Below are positions 49,130 through 59,164 of a stretch of DNA of 64,000 nt, piece by piece. The position numbers were made by a program, and so were the translations under genes. Positions within the stretch are counted from its first letter, which is position 1. Each line of letters begins with the position of its first letter. The stretch comes from WHTI01 sp963756365 (lineage in GTDB: Bacteria; Actinomycetota; CADDZG01; WHSQ01), in assembly GCA_963756365.1 (NCBI GenBank), contig CAVWNF010000003.1, positions 806,001 to 870,000 of the forward strand, given 5' to 3'. A model generated the notes under the pieces. That model ran no database searches, was not told the DNA's origin, and worked only from the letters and a program-made list of their open reading frames with translations.

Positions 49130-50482
49130 ATGGCACGAACGGGACAGATCCAAGCTAGGCCTCTCCAGGAGAAGGAACCCCAGGAACGGCAACCCCGGGA
49201 ACCACTGGGCGGGTCCAGGCTCGATCAGGCACTGGATCAGGTTGAGGCACTGAGGGTGGCGGTAGCGGCTGACCGTGTGGATCTGCGCACCGAGTTCAGG
49301 GAGCGGGCTGCCGAGCTGGGCCGGGCACATCTCAGGACCCTCGATACGATCCGGTCGCTCGAGAAGGCCGACCTCCACCGCTCCGAGGGCCACCGCAGCA
49401 GCGCCTCCTACATCGCGTCGGTGCTCGGCATCTCGCGCTGGAAGGCGGCACGGATGGTGGCGACCTCTAAGTCACTGACCGATCTCCCGCTGATCACCGG
49501 GGCTATCTGGAACGGGTCGCTGTCGCTCGACAAGGCGATCGAACTGACCCGATTCGCGACCGCAGCGACCGAAGAGAAGCTGTTGAAGTGGGCTCACCGG
49601 GTCAGCGCCGCGGCGATCAGGGAGCGGGGCAACGAACACGATGCGGCTCCCGAACCGATCGCAGACGTCCACCGCGCCCGCGCCTTCCGGGGTTGGTTCT
49701 CGGACGAACGAGACCGCTACTACTTCGAGGGGATGGTTCCGTCCGAACAGGGTGTCGTCCTCGAGACCTGCCTCAAGAAGCTCGCCCGGGAGTTGCCCGA
49801 TCATCCCGAGCATGCGACCGACCCGCAAGCCCAGATGGAACAACGCATGTCCGATGCTCTCGTCGCACTCGTCAGTGGCGAGGCCGCAGGCGAAGGTGGC
49901 GCACCCGAGGTGGTACTGCACCTCGAAGCCGAGCATCTCACTGGGAACGACAAGCGTGTCAGCTTCGGTTCCGCGCTGCTGCATCCCGATACGGTTAACC
50001 GTCTGTCATGCGATTGCCGCCTCGGGGTCGTGCTCCACGGCACGAACGGCAACCCGCTCGGGATCGGGAACACCTCCCGGGTCGTTCCCCGGTGGCTTAG
50101 GCGTCAGGTTCTGAAGCGGACCGATGGGTGTTGCTCGTTCCCGGGCTGCGAGATGAAGACCTATCTCAAGATCCACCACATCCAGTGGGTCGCCCGCAAG
50201 GGTCCGACCGACTATTCCAACCTGATCGCGGTGTGTGGGTTCCATCATGACCTCGTCCACACCTACGGATGGAGTGTCATGGTCGACGAAAGTGACCAGC
50301 CCGTCTGGTTCCGCCCGGGCGGCATCCGCTTCGAACCGGGGGTTCCGTTGCCGCAGGAACCACTGCCGCTTGAAGAACCCCGCCACCGTCCTGCTTTCGA
50401 TGGACCGGTCCTGCGATATCTGCGCCTGATGGCTGCGGTGCTACCCCGATCCCGTGCCGGTCCGTCGCCATCGCTGAACTGA
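49130..50482 (+). CDS. DUF222/13E12-family HNH endonuclease, SOS-regulated
   Basis: A 450-residue protein of the 13E12 repeat family. An N-terminal DUF222 helical region (about 30-290) carries SYIASVLGISRWKAARMV, a helix-turn-helix-like segment; the C-terminal HNH nuclease has CSFPGCEMKTYLKIHHIQWV and LIAVCGFHHDLVHTYGW, with paired cysteines and the His-Asn-His core. A short acidic/proline-rich tail follows. Its promoter contains a consensus SOS box, so it should be induced by DNA damage. Such genes are often multicopy; only one copy is in this window and no terminal repeats flank it. Confidence 0.9.
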   Translation: MARTGQIQARPLQEKEPQERQPREPLGGSRLDQALDQVEALRVAVAADRVDLRTEFRERAAELGRAHLRTLDTIRSLEKADLHRSEGHRSSASYIASVLGISRWKAARMVATSKSLTDLPLITGAIWNGSLSLDKAIELTRFATAATEEKLLKWAHRVSAAAIRERGNEHDAAPEPIADVHRARAFRGWFSDERDRYYFEGMVPSEQGVVLETCLKKLARELPDHPEHATDPQAQMEQRMSDALVALVSGEAAGEGGAPEVVLHLEAEHLTGNDKRVSFGSALLHPDTVNRLSCDCRLGVVLHGTNGNPLGIGNTSRVVPRWLRRQVLKRTDGCCSFPGCEMKTYLKIHHIQWVARKGPTDYSNLIAVCGFHHDLVHTYGWSVMVDESDQPVWFRPGGIRFEPGVPLPQEPLPLEEPRHRPAFDGPVLRYLRLMAAVLPRSRAGPSPSLN

Positions 50483-50524
50483 GCCCGTGGGAACTTCAAG
50501 TAGTACCCGGCCACCACTCCTTCT

Positions 50525-50653
50525 CAGGGTGTAGGTTCTGATCGCTAACGATCGAATGACCACGTTGGTAGCAGGCGAAGTCCGGTCAGATTCCGGCGCT
50601 GTCCCGCAACTGTAGGTCGGCACGAGTACCCGCCGACGAGCCAGGTCGCCCTG
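50525..50653 (+). promoter_or_regulatory. Cobalamin riboswitch
   Basis: The conserved core is clear: GTCCGGTCAGATTCCGGCGC, GTCCCGCAACTGTA and the B12 box GAGCCAGGTCGCCC. A P1 helix can form between CAGGG (50525-50529) and CCCTG (50649-50653). It senses adenosyl- or another cobalamin and would switch off the downstream operon. The 150-nt leader that follows contains a small GC helix (50767-50771 with 50787-50791) just before the first ribosome site, a possible expression platform. Confidence 0.93.
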
Positions 50654-50804
50654 CACTCAATGTGGCTTGACGAACCCTCGAGGCAAAGGGTGACTCAGGC
50701 GCTGACTCAGTTCCGAGCAGTCAGACTCCCGCCCGACGAACCCCTCCTCGATGGATCGTCCTCGTTGGGCGTCTTCGAGAGAGGGGCGCCCGGGAAGGAG
50801 TCTG

Positions 50805-51827
50805 ATGACTTCGATGAAGAGGGGGGTGGCCGCGGGAGTGGCCGCCGTTCTGGTACTTGCCGCTCCCGCCGCCGCGGTGACGAACCTCAAGCGAGCGCGG
50901 GTCGCCACTCGATACATCGTCGAGGGTCAGGAGAAGAACGGATCCGTCCCGTCGTTCTCCACGGTCGCATCGACAGCCGATGCAGTCATGTCCCTGGTCG
51001 CAGCACGCAGGGGAAAGACCGCTATCGCCGCGGCGATGGCGTTCCTGGAGAAGAAGATCAGCAAGGGCCAGGTTCCGGGTGTGGGAGTCAGGGCGAAGGT
51101 TCTTATGGCCGTCTACGCGGTCGGTCTCGACCCTCGGGACTTCGGCGGCCACAACCTTGTGAAGGAACTCAGGGACGCGGAGGATCTGTTCGGCCGGTTC
51201 GGTGACTCAGAGTTCTCCTACGTGTACGACCAAACCCTGGCCCTTCTTGCCCTCAACGCAGCAGCGCGCGAGCCGAGCGCCGAGTCGATCGAGTGGCTGA
51301 AGGACGCTCGATGCGGAGATGGGGGATGGCAGTTCGACGATCCTTCGTCCGCGGATGACGACGGTCATTGTCGCGACACTGTTGATCCGGACAACGACTT
51401 CAATACCTCCGACACGAACACGACGGCGCTTGCGGTGCAGGCGCTCAAGACCATCGAGGGATCCCGCAAGGTGATCGCCGACGCGTTCGGCTACTTCGAG
51501 GCGATGCGCGACAACGGTCGCGGCGGGTGGGGCTACACGCAAGGCTTCACGGTGACGGATGCAAACTCGACCGGGCTCGTGATCCAAGCGTACGAGGCGG
51601 CGGGAGTACCGAAGCCGTCCGGAGCGATGCGTTCCCTCAAGCAACTCCAGTACCGACTGTGCGGCAAGAACGCCGGAGCATTCGCTTATAGCTGGGTCGG
51701 AGGAAGCAAGGGTGACCCCGACCTCGGCGCAACGGTGGGGGCGATCCCCGGCCTTCTTCGTCAACCGTTCCCGATCCAGCCACGAGCCGTGACCCGAACT
51801 GCACCGACCCCGAAGCGATGCGGCTAA
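50805..51827 (+). CDS. Secreted alpha/alpha-toroid protein resembling the intrinsic factor/transcobalamin alpha domain
   Basis: A 340-residue exported protein. A signal peptide (KRGVAAGVAAVLVLAAPAAA) precedes a helical repeat domain of the terpenoid-cyclase/prenyltransferase toroid type: repeated helix pairs such as SDTNTTALAVQALKTI, ARCGDGGWQFDD and GGWGYTQGFTVTDANSTGL. In animal intrinsic factor and transcobalamin such an alpha-toroid forms half of the B12 site. Here it is the first gene after the cobalamin riboswitch and its end overlaps the DUF4430-like gene by 10 bases, so a cobalamin-capture role is inferred. ATG 50805 has AAGGAG upstream. Confidence 0.75.
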   Translation: MTSMKRGVAAGVAAVLVLAAPAAAVTNLKRARVATRYIVEGQEKNGSVPSFSTVASTADAVMSLVAARRGKTAIAAAMAFLEKKISKGQVPGVGVRAKVLMAVYAVGLDPRDFGGHNLVKELRDAEDLFGRFGDSEFSYVYDQTLALLALNAAAREPSAESIEWLKDARCGDGGWQFDDPSSADDDGHCRDTVDPDNDFNTSDTNTTALAVQALKTIEGSRKVIADAFGYFEAMRDNGRGGWGYTQGFTVTDANSTGLVIQAYEAAGVPKPSGAMRSLKQLQYRLCGKNAGAFAYSWVGGSKGDPDLGATVGAIPGLLRQPFPIQPRAVTRTAPTPKRCG

Positions 51828-52669
51828 GGAGAGCGCTGCGCACCCTGCTGGCGGGTGCGTTGCTGAGTCTGCCTCTGGGGGGCATGGCCCCCGGGCTTCC
51901 TGCCTCGGTGGCGTGCGCCGCCACCACGGAGCGCGCGGTGCTGGTCGTCGACACGGGTTCGTCCGAGATGAGTTTCTGCGTGGCGATCCCCTCGGGCGGG
52001 ACTTCGGGGATCGGGTTGATCAAGCTCGCCCACGAGCAACATGGGCTCGACTACTCGCTCGGATTCGGCGGCAACGCGGTATGCAAGCTGGCGGGTGTAG
52101 GGGTAGACGGTGACGACTGCTGGGCGGACTACCCGGACTTCTGGGGGTACTGGCACCAGAGTGCTTCGGGTTCGTGGACGTGGGCGTCTTCGGGTGCGAG
52201 CTCCTACACGGTGCACCCCGGTGATGTCGAGGGGTGGTCGTGGGGTTCCGGCCAGGACGGCTCGACTCATCAGCAACCGCCGCGGGTCGCTTACGGAGCT
52301 CGTGTGCCCCAAGGTCGTCGAAGAGCCGACGGTCCGAGGGCCATGACGACGAGTCCCCCGAAGAGCCTGCCGAGGTGGGATCGACCCATCCCTCGACAGC
52401 CCCCGGAGCGGACCGAACCTACAGGGCTAGGCGACGAGAACAACAACAAGGGCAGCGGCGGAAAGAAGAAAGATGACCGCGAGCTACCGCCGTCCGAGGT
52501 AGAGACCCCGGCCCCGGAGCGCTCTCCGGTCGCGGCACCGGTGTCCGCGAGTGGCGCCCCGAACGAACCCGGGGGACCGCCGCCAGTGGGGCTCATCGGG
52601 CTCGGTGTGGCGGCGTCTCTGGGTGCGGCTGGCGTGGTCATCTCGAAACGCCGAGCTGGCGCGGCCTGA
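51818..52669 (+). CDS. Membrane-anchored DUF4430-like (transcobalamin beta-domain) protein
   Basis: A 283-residue exported protein. After a signal peptide (LLAGALLSLPLGGMAPGLPA) comes a small beta-rich domain with GGNAVCKLAGVGVDGDDCW, FWGYWHQSASGSW and YTVHPGDVEGWSWGSG, matching the DUF4430/transcobalamin-like C-terminal fold. A proline- and charge-rich linker follows, then a membrane helix (VGLIGLGVAASLGAAGVVIS) with a basic tail, anchoring it outside the cell. The linker (about 52270-52450) shows alternating plausible frames and may hide compensating indels. It probably pairs with the preceding toroid protein to make a split B12-binding receptor. Confidence 0.72.
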   Translation: MRLRRALRTLLAGALLSLPLGGMAPGLPASVACAATTERAVLVVDTGSSEMSFCVAIPSGGTSGIGLIKLAHEQHGLDYSLGFGGNAVCKLAGVGVDGDDCWADYPDFWGYWHQSASGSWTWASSGASSYTVHPGDVEGWSWGSGQDGSTHQQPPRVAYGARVPQGRRRADGPRAMTTSPPKSLPRWDRPIPRQPPERTEPTGLGDENNNKGSGGKKKDDRELPPSEVETPAPERSPVAAPVSASGAPNEPGGPPPVGLIGLGVAASLGAAGVVISKRRAGAA

Positions 52670-52670
52670 G

Positions 52671-53448
52671 ATGCACCCCGGGGCGTGGATCGTCTGGGCC
52701 GCGTGCGCCGGTTGGGTCGCGTTCGCCACCACGAACCCCTTCTATCTCGTGATGCTGCTGGCGGTGGCCTGGGTCATCAACTCTGCTCATCAGAGAGAGG
52801 GCCCGGGCGCACGTTCCTTCAAGGTGTTCTTGCTATTCGGACTATGGGCGATGGGTATCCGCACCGCGCTGGTGTTCCTGGGGACGGTGGACGCATCCAG
52901 TGTGACGCTCGCACTGTTCGAGGGATTCCGGCTCGGCGTTCTGCTGGCTGTGTTCGGGACCTTCAACTCGGTGACCGATCCGTTCGGGGTGTTGCGCTTC
53001 GCACCCCGGCGATTCCATGAGCCCGCTCTTGCCGCTGCGCTCGCACTATCGCTCGCTCCACGGACGATCGAAGCGACCGGACGGGTTAGAGAAGCACAGC
53101 GCGGGCGCGGTATCGAGATCAAACGATTGAGGACGCTTCCTGCCGTGGCGGTACCGGTGCTCGCTACCGGCATGGACCGGGCCCTCTCCTTGGCCGAGAG
53201 CATGGACGCGCGCGGGCATGGGAGAGGCACCAGAACGCGTTATCGACCGCAACCGTGGACGACGGCCGATGTTGCGGTCGCGCTCGGCAGCACTTGCCGC
53301 AGCATCCTCGTTCGTGTGGGCGGTCATGACTCACGTCGGAGGACTGTCGCCGTCGACGTTCCCGTTGAAGTGGCCCGCCGCCGATCCGTTGTTGTTGGGC
53401 TCCGTGCTGCTCCTTCTCACGCCCGCCTTCATGCGGAGGGAACGGTAG
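52671..53448 (+). CDS. ECF transporter T component, cobalamin type (frame broken at about 53283)
   Basis: The membrane coupling subunit (EcfT/CbrU-like) linking the ATPases to the substrate-binding S subunit. About 259 residues. N-terminal helices (AWIVWAACAGWVAFATT, FYLVMLLAVAWVINSA) lead to the two Ala-Arg-Gly type coupling motifs, REAQRGRGIEIKRLR and ESMDARGHGRGTRTRY, that fit into the ATPases. One base near 53283 shifts the frame; the continuation ALAAASSFVWAVMTHVGG...LLLLTPAFMRRER ends in TAG at 53448. Starts 1 nt after the DUF4430-like gene. Confidence 0.88.
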
Positions 53449-54411
53449 TGAGCGCCGTTTCGTTCGAGCACGTTTCGTTCGCTTACCCCGACGAGCCGGG
53501 GTTCGTCCTTCACGACGTAACCCTGAGCATCCCCGACGGCACACTCACCCTGGTGGTCGGCCCGACCGGCTCGGGGAAGTCGACGTTCCTGAGGGCGATC
53601 AACGGACTGCGTGCCGCACTTCACCGGCGGACGCTTCCGCGGGAAGGTGCTGGTGGGCGGGCGCTCGACCCTCGACCACGCGCCCCGGGAGCTGGCGGAC
53701 GTGGTGGCGTTCGTCCCCCAGGATCCGGACGCGTCCTTCGTTCTCGATCGGGTCGAGGACGAACTCGCGTACGCGATGGAGAACCTCGGGGTCGATAGAA
53801 CGTCGATGCGTCGCCGGGTGGAAGAGATCCTCGATCTCATGTCGCTGGTTGCTCTGCGAGATAGAAGCGTTCGAACCCTCTCGGGAGGCGAGCGGCAACG
53901 GGTAGCGATCGCTGCGGCGTTGACCGCCGGCGCGCGGATCCTGGTGTTGGACGAGCCGACCAGTCAGCTCGATCCGCAGGGAGCGGAGGATGTCCTGTCC
54001 GCGTTGCATCGCATGGTCCACGACCTGGGGATGACGGCGGTGATCGCGGAGCATCGCCTCGAGCGGGTCGCCGGGTTCGCCGACGCGGTGATCCGGTGCG
54101 ATGCCAGTGGGATAGCGATCGGTACACCTGCCGAGATGCTCGAGCGCGGAGATCTCGGGCCCCCAGTGACGCGGCTCGCCCACCTCGCGGGGTGGGAGGG
54201 GACGCCTCTCACGGTCAGGGACGCGAGACGGATGGCCCCGGTCGAGTTGCCAACACCCTCAACTTCACGACCTTCAACCTCACGCGCCGAGCCGGCCGGG
54301 GCTCCATCCGTTCTGGTTTCGTCGGTGACGCGCGATGCACTCCTCAACGGTCGCTCTCAGAGAGATCGATCTGGCTATCGCCGCCGGCGAGGTCGTCGCC
54401 GTCATGGGTAG
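53448..54411 (+). CDS. ECF transporter ATP-binding domain 1 (frame broken at about 53608)
   Basis: First ABC ATPase of the importer. Begins with GTG overlapping the T-component stop: VSFEHVSFAYPDEPG, Walker A GPTGSGKSTFLRAI, then after a one-base break VPHFTGGRFRGKVLVGG, Q-loop FVPQDPDASFVLDRVEDEL, signature LSGGERQRVAIA, Walker B RILVLDEPTSQLDP, and EHRLERVAGF. Past about residue 270 the frame overlaps ATPase domain 2. A third break near 54330 would join the two as a single double-ATPase, SSVTRD running on into SSTVALREIDLAI, which I consider likely. Confidence 0.85.
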
Positions 54412-55036
54412 GAACGGGGCTGGCAAGACGACCCTGTTGCGGGCGATAGCGGGACTACATGCTCCGACGGCCGGCACGGTCTCGGTAGGAGGCGCCGAGC
54501 CATCGGTAGGCCACTCGGTAGCGCTCTGTCCTCAGGAGCCCGATCGCATCCTGTTCCGCGACTCGGTGGCCGACGAGATCGGCGCGACGCTTGAGGCTCA
54601 CGGGCGCGCTTCGGAACTGGACGACGTTATCGCCAGGTTCTCTCTTGACGACGTGCGGTTCCGCAACCCTCGAGACCTCTCCGCCGGCCAGCGTCTCCTC
54701 GTGGCTACCGCTGCGGTCATGGCGACGGGCGCCGAGGTGTTGCTGCTCGACGAACCGACGCGGGGCCTTGATATCGAGTCGAAGGAACGCCTCGGTCACC
54801 TCCTCCGGTCTCTTGCCGAGACAGGCACGACGGTTGCGTTCGCTACCCACGACGTGGAGATGACGGCCCTCGTAGCAGATCGAGTCGTGATGCTTGCCGG
54901 GGGAGAGGTGATCGCGGACGGTCCCGTGACCGAGGTGCTCGGTGACTCTTCGATCTTCGCCCCCCAGATGACGAGGGTGTTCGGGCGCGGATGGATCACC
55001 CCCGGGCAGGTCGCAGCGGCGCTGGTGGCTACATGA
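54335..55036 (+). CDS. ECF transporter ATP-binding domain 2
   Basis: Second ABC ATPase, 233 residues as a separate frame: Walker A GRNGAGKTTLLRAI, Q-loop CPQEPDRILFRDSVADE, signature LSAGQRLLVATA (Gln in place of the usual Gly-Glu), Walker B VLLLDEPTRGLDI and H-loop FATHDVEMTALV. It starts internally to domain 1's frame and lacks a convincing ribosome site, so it is probably the second half of a fused ATPase. It overlaps the S-component start by four bases. Confidence 0.85.
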   Translation: MHSSTVALREIDLAIAAGEVVAVMGRNGAGKTTLLRAIAGLHAPTAGTVSVGGAEPSVGHSVALCPQEPDRILFRDSVADEIGATLEAHGRASELDDVIARFSLDDVRFRNPRDLSAGQRLLVATAAVMATGAEVLLLDEPTRGLDIESKERLGHLLRSLAETGTTVAFATHDVEMTALVADRVVMLAGGEVIADGPVTEVLGDSSIFAPQMTRVFGRGWITPGQVAAALVAT

Positions 55037-55983
55037 GGGCGTCGCCGGTGAGGATCGCTCTGTTGATCGCTGCGAACCTGCTCGGGCTCGCCGCGTTCCT
55101 GTGGCCATTCCTCCTGCCTGCGGCAACCGGAGATGCGCACGAGATCGACGCTCCGTTCATCGTTATCGGGCTGGTCGCATGTCTGGGACTGCTGCTCTTC
55201 GTCGAGTTGGGACGCGGCGGCATGGGTCCGAAAGCGGTCGCGCTGATCGGCGTGCTCGGCGCCGCAATGGTCGCGCTCCGCCTCCCCGGTTTCATCGCAG
55301 GTTTCTCGGCGATGTTCATCATCGTTCTCGTCGCGGGCAACGCGTTCGGCCCGGGCTTCGGGTTCGTGCTGGGGGCGGTTGGAACGTTCGCGTCGGGACT
55401 GTTCATCGGTGGGATCGGGCCGTGGCTACCGTTCCAGATGGTTGCCGTCGGATGGGTGGGCATGGGAGCAGGCCTGATCGGGCGACCTTCGAACTGGCGG
55501 ATCCGGATCGCGCTTCTCGCCCTCTATGGAGCTTTTTCTGGGTTCGCGTTCGGCTGGATCATGAACCTGTGGTTCTGGCCGTTCGCGTCGGGGAGCTCCA
55601 CCCTGGGCTGGGATGCCGCCGCCACCGCAACGACCAACCTCCGTCACTACGCCGCCTTCTACCTCGCCACGTCTGGCGTCTGGGACCTGTTCCGGGCCAT
55701 CGGGAACGCCGCCCTCGTCGTCGCGATCGGCAAGCCCCTCCTGGTCACACTCGACCGCGCTGCGAGCAGGATGAGGCTCGATGTCCTCCCGGAAGTCATA
55801 ATCACTACCGAGGAGTCGGCCGGGTGGCTGCGACCTGGACCGGGCGACCGGTCTCGGGTCGAGGAAAGTCCGGGCTCCATAGGGCAGGACGCTGGGGAGA
55901 TTCCCAGGCGGGGCGACCCGTGGACAGTGCAACAGAAAGCAAACCGCCACCGGCGCGAGCCGGCGGTAAGGGTGAAACGGTGA
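55033..55983 (+). CDS. ECF transporter S component, probable cobalamin-specific
   Basis: The substrate-binding membrane subunit. Residues 1-250 contain about six hydrophobic segments (VRIALLIAANLLGLAAFLW, SAMFIIVLVAGNAFGPGFGF, GWVGMGAGLIGR, GFAFGWIMNLWFWPF, AAFYLATSGVWDLFRAIGN) typical of CbrT-like S components. Cobalamin specificity follows from the riboswitch and the two extracellular binders, not from residues. The frame runs to 55983, about 170 nt into rnpB; the hydrophobic protein ends near 55775, so a frame error or a real overlap is possible at the 3' end. Confidence 0.82.
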   Translation: MRASPVRIALLIAANLLGLAAFLWPFLLPAATGDAHEIDAPFIVIGLVACLGLLLFVELGRGGMGPKAVALIGVLGAAMVALRLPGFIAGFSAMFIIVLVAGNAFGPGFGFVLGAVGTFASGLFIGGIGPWLPFQMVAVGWVGMGAGLIGRPSNWRIRIALLALYGAFSGFAFGWIMNLWFWPFASGSSTLGWDAAATATTNLRHYAAFYLATSGVWDLFRAIGNAALVVAIGKPLLVTLDRAASRMRLDVLPEVIITTEESAGWLRPGPGDRSRVEESPGSIGQDAGEIPRRGDPWTVQQKANRHRREPAVRVKR

Positions 55984-56192
55984 GGTAAGAGCTCACCAGC
56001 GCAGGGGGCGACCTCTGCGGCTATGTAAACCCCGTCCGGAGCAAGGCCAAGCAGGAGGCATGGACTGCCCGTCCGCCCGGTTCGCCGGGCACCCTCCGGG
56101 TAGGCCGCTAGAGGCGATCGGTAACGGTCGTCCCAGATGGATAGCCACCACCCCCTCGGGGGTACAGGACCCGGCTTACAGGCCGACTCCTC
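55810..56192 (+). ncRNA. rnpB: RNase P RNA, bacterial type A
   Basis: The catalytic RNA of RNase P, which matures tRNA 5' ends. Helix P1 is exact: GAGGAGTCGGCC at 55810-55821 pairs with GGCCGACTCCTC at 56181-56192. Inside are GAGGAAAGTCCGGGCTCC, AGGGTGAAACGGTGAGGTAA (the J11/12 region), and ACAGGACCCGGCTTACAGGC. Length, about 383 nt, is normal. CATAAT at 55797-55802 is a good -10. It overlaps the 3' end of the S-component frame. Confidence 0.95.
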
Positions 56193-56202
56193 ATCTTGTT
56201 TG

Positions 56203-56224
56203 GCCGATCGCCGAGGCGATCGGC
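56203..56224 (+). terminator. Hairpin after rnpB
   Basis: GCCGATCGC and GCGATCGGC form a perfect 9-bp stem with a 4-nt loop, 10 nt after the RNase P RNA. No U tract follows, so termination strength is uncertain. Confidence 0.55.
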
Positions 56225-56332
56225 TCTCGCCGACCCTGCATGTCTGGTCGGGGTACGACGCGCTGGAGTGGGGATCTTGGCTCGGGTACGGAGGCCGTCT
56301 GGCTGCCCGGCATAGGTCCGTGGGTTGGTGGT

Positions 56333-57352
<1,020 letters not shown>

Positions 57353-57356
<4 letters not shown>

Positions 57357-59098
57357 CTGGGGAGCACGAAGTTGAAGGTTGCGCCGTCTCCGACTTCGCT
57401 CTCGACCCAGATGTCCCCACCGTGCAGTTCGACGATCGTCTTCGATACGAACAGCCCGATCCCCGAACCAGACGTCTGCTTCACGGTCGTTTCCAATCTG
57501 CTGAAGCGCGTGAACAGGCGATCCATATCTTCCGCGCTGATGCCCGGGCCGTGATCTTTGATCTTCACCAACACCGCTTCGTCGGTGGGTACGACCATGA
57601 CCTCGATCTCCTGATTCTCGGCAGAGAACTTCGCCGCGTTGGTGATGAGGTTGAGAAGGACCTGCTTGATCCGGTCGCGGTCGGCCTTGACCACGCAGTC
57701 ACCGGGGGAAACGTCGAGGGAGGCTCGTGCCGAGAATCCGGCGTCGACCATCGCTTCCATCGAGAGCTCGGACATGTCGACCTCGTCCTGAAGGAGTTCG
57801 ATCCTGCCTCGGTCGATCGCCTCCAGGTCGAGGAACTCGGAGACGAGCCGAGCGAGTCTCCTGGATTCACGTTCGAGGGTGTTGAGAAGCTCGTCGCGAG
57901 CTTCCGGAGCGAGTTGCTCTCCCTTCCACCGCATGATGTGGGCGATCCCCGAAACGACGGTCATCGGCGACCGGAGTTCGTGCGACACCATCGACAGGAA
58001 GTCGCTCCGAGATTCATCCAGTTGTCTGAGTTGTTCCGCCTTGTCGAGCGCCTCGTAATAGAGCCGCGCGTGATGCAGGGCCACCGAGACCTCTCGGGCG
58101 GCGTTCTCGATAAGTGCGGTTTCGGAGGCGGTCCATCGGTGCCGACTGAGCGATTGGAAAGACAGCACGCCCATCAGCTCGTCGCCCCATTCGAGTGGGG
58201 TGGCCATCGCAGAGACGACTCCCGCATCGCGGGCTCCTTCGACCGCCCCGTGGGCTCCCTGACTCTGGAAGCGGGGGTCGTTGATCACGTCTTCACTCCA
58301 CTGAGTGAGTCGGGTGCGCGCCGAGAGGGTCCCGACCGGATACCTCGTGGTTCGATCCGGGTCGAGCGGCTGCGATCGAGGGAGCGTCCCACTCGACCTC
58401 GACCGGACCAAGATCACCAGATCCATCCTCGTCCACGAGGCGGATGTAGCAGCGGTCCACCTTCGCAGCGCGTCCGATCGTCTCGACCGCATCGGTGAGC
58501 ACCTCGGTGATCTCGAGCGAGTGCCTTACCGACCATGCGATCTGTTGGAGCAATGCGGTTCGTTCCGCTCGTTCCGTTTCCTCGGCGAACGAACGGGCGT
58601 TGGTGATACCGACCGCTGCCATGGCTCCCATCGCGGTCACGAACTCTTCGTCATCCTGGGCGAAGGGTTCCTTATCGGGCCGCTTCGAGAGATAGATCGC
58701 TCCGATCAGACGCCCACGGAGAGAGATCGGCACCCCCATGAAAGCTTCCATCGCCACGTGACCGATCGGGAAACCGATCGAAGCAGGGTGGTCCGGAGGC
58801 GGTCACACCTGACGGGCTCACCGCGCCGGAACACCTCGCCGAGCAGCCCGCGGCCCTCGGGTCGCTCGGGGAGCATGCTGATGTCCGTGGGACTCAGCCC
58901 TCGATGGACGAAGTGTTCGATGGCCCCGGAGTTGTCTACGAGTGCCACGGCTCCGAAGTCGGCTCCGGTGGCTTCCATCGCGCGCTCGACCACGACGTTC
59001 ATCACGCGGTCGGCATCGAGATCCTCGGTGAGCTGCAGACTTACGTCGAGGAATGATGCCAACCTCTGTCCGGTCTCGTCCGAAGTCACTACGAGCAT
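57353..59098 (-). CDS. Cytoplasmic GAF-GAF sensor histidine kinase (two frame breaks, about 58800 and 58350)
   Basis: A soluble kinase of about 580 residues. GAF 1 (about 10-150: MEATGADFGAVALVDNSG, HPASIGFPIGHVAMEAFMGV, AIYLSKRPDKEPFAQDDEEF) is split by the first break; GAF 2 (about 170-320: VDRCYIRLVDEDG, MATPLEWGDELMGVLSFQS) by the second. HisKA has the acceptor His in FLSMVSHELRSPMTVVSG; HATPase_c has NLITNAAKF, KDHGPGIS, LFTRFSRLE and GSGIGLFVSK. No membrane helix. GAF 1 resembles DevS/NreA-type sensors, but no heme ligand can be assigned. No response regulator is adjacent. Confidence 0.88.
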
Positions 59099-59164
59099 TC
59101 ACCCCCCACGATTGGCAGGAAGACTAACCTGCGGGGGTAGCCATCCCTAGAGTGGAGGTTGTCC

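Noticed and set aside
49130..50482. HNH gene as part of an intron or mobile element
   Set aside because: No group I/II intron structure, target duplication, terminal repeats or recombinase; the gene has its own SOS-boxed promoter.
55659..56332. C-terminal extension of the HDAC-family protein across rnpB
   Set aside because: It appears only because of a frame error near 56680; the corrected frame stops at 56333 and the extension is antisense to RNase P RNA.
56225..56332. tRNA or second structured RNA after rnpB
   Set aside because: No acceptor or T-loop pattern; only GC-rich sequence before the deacetylase stop.
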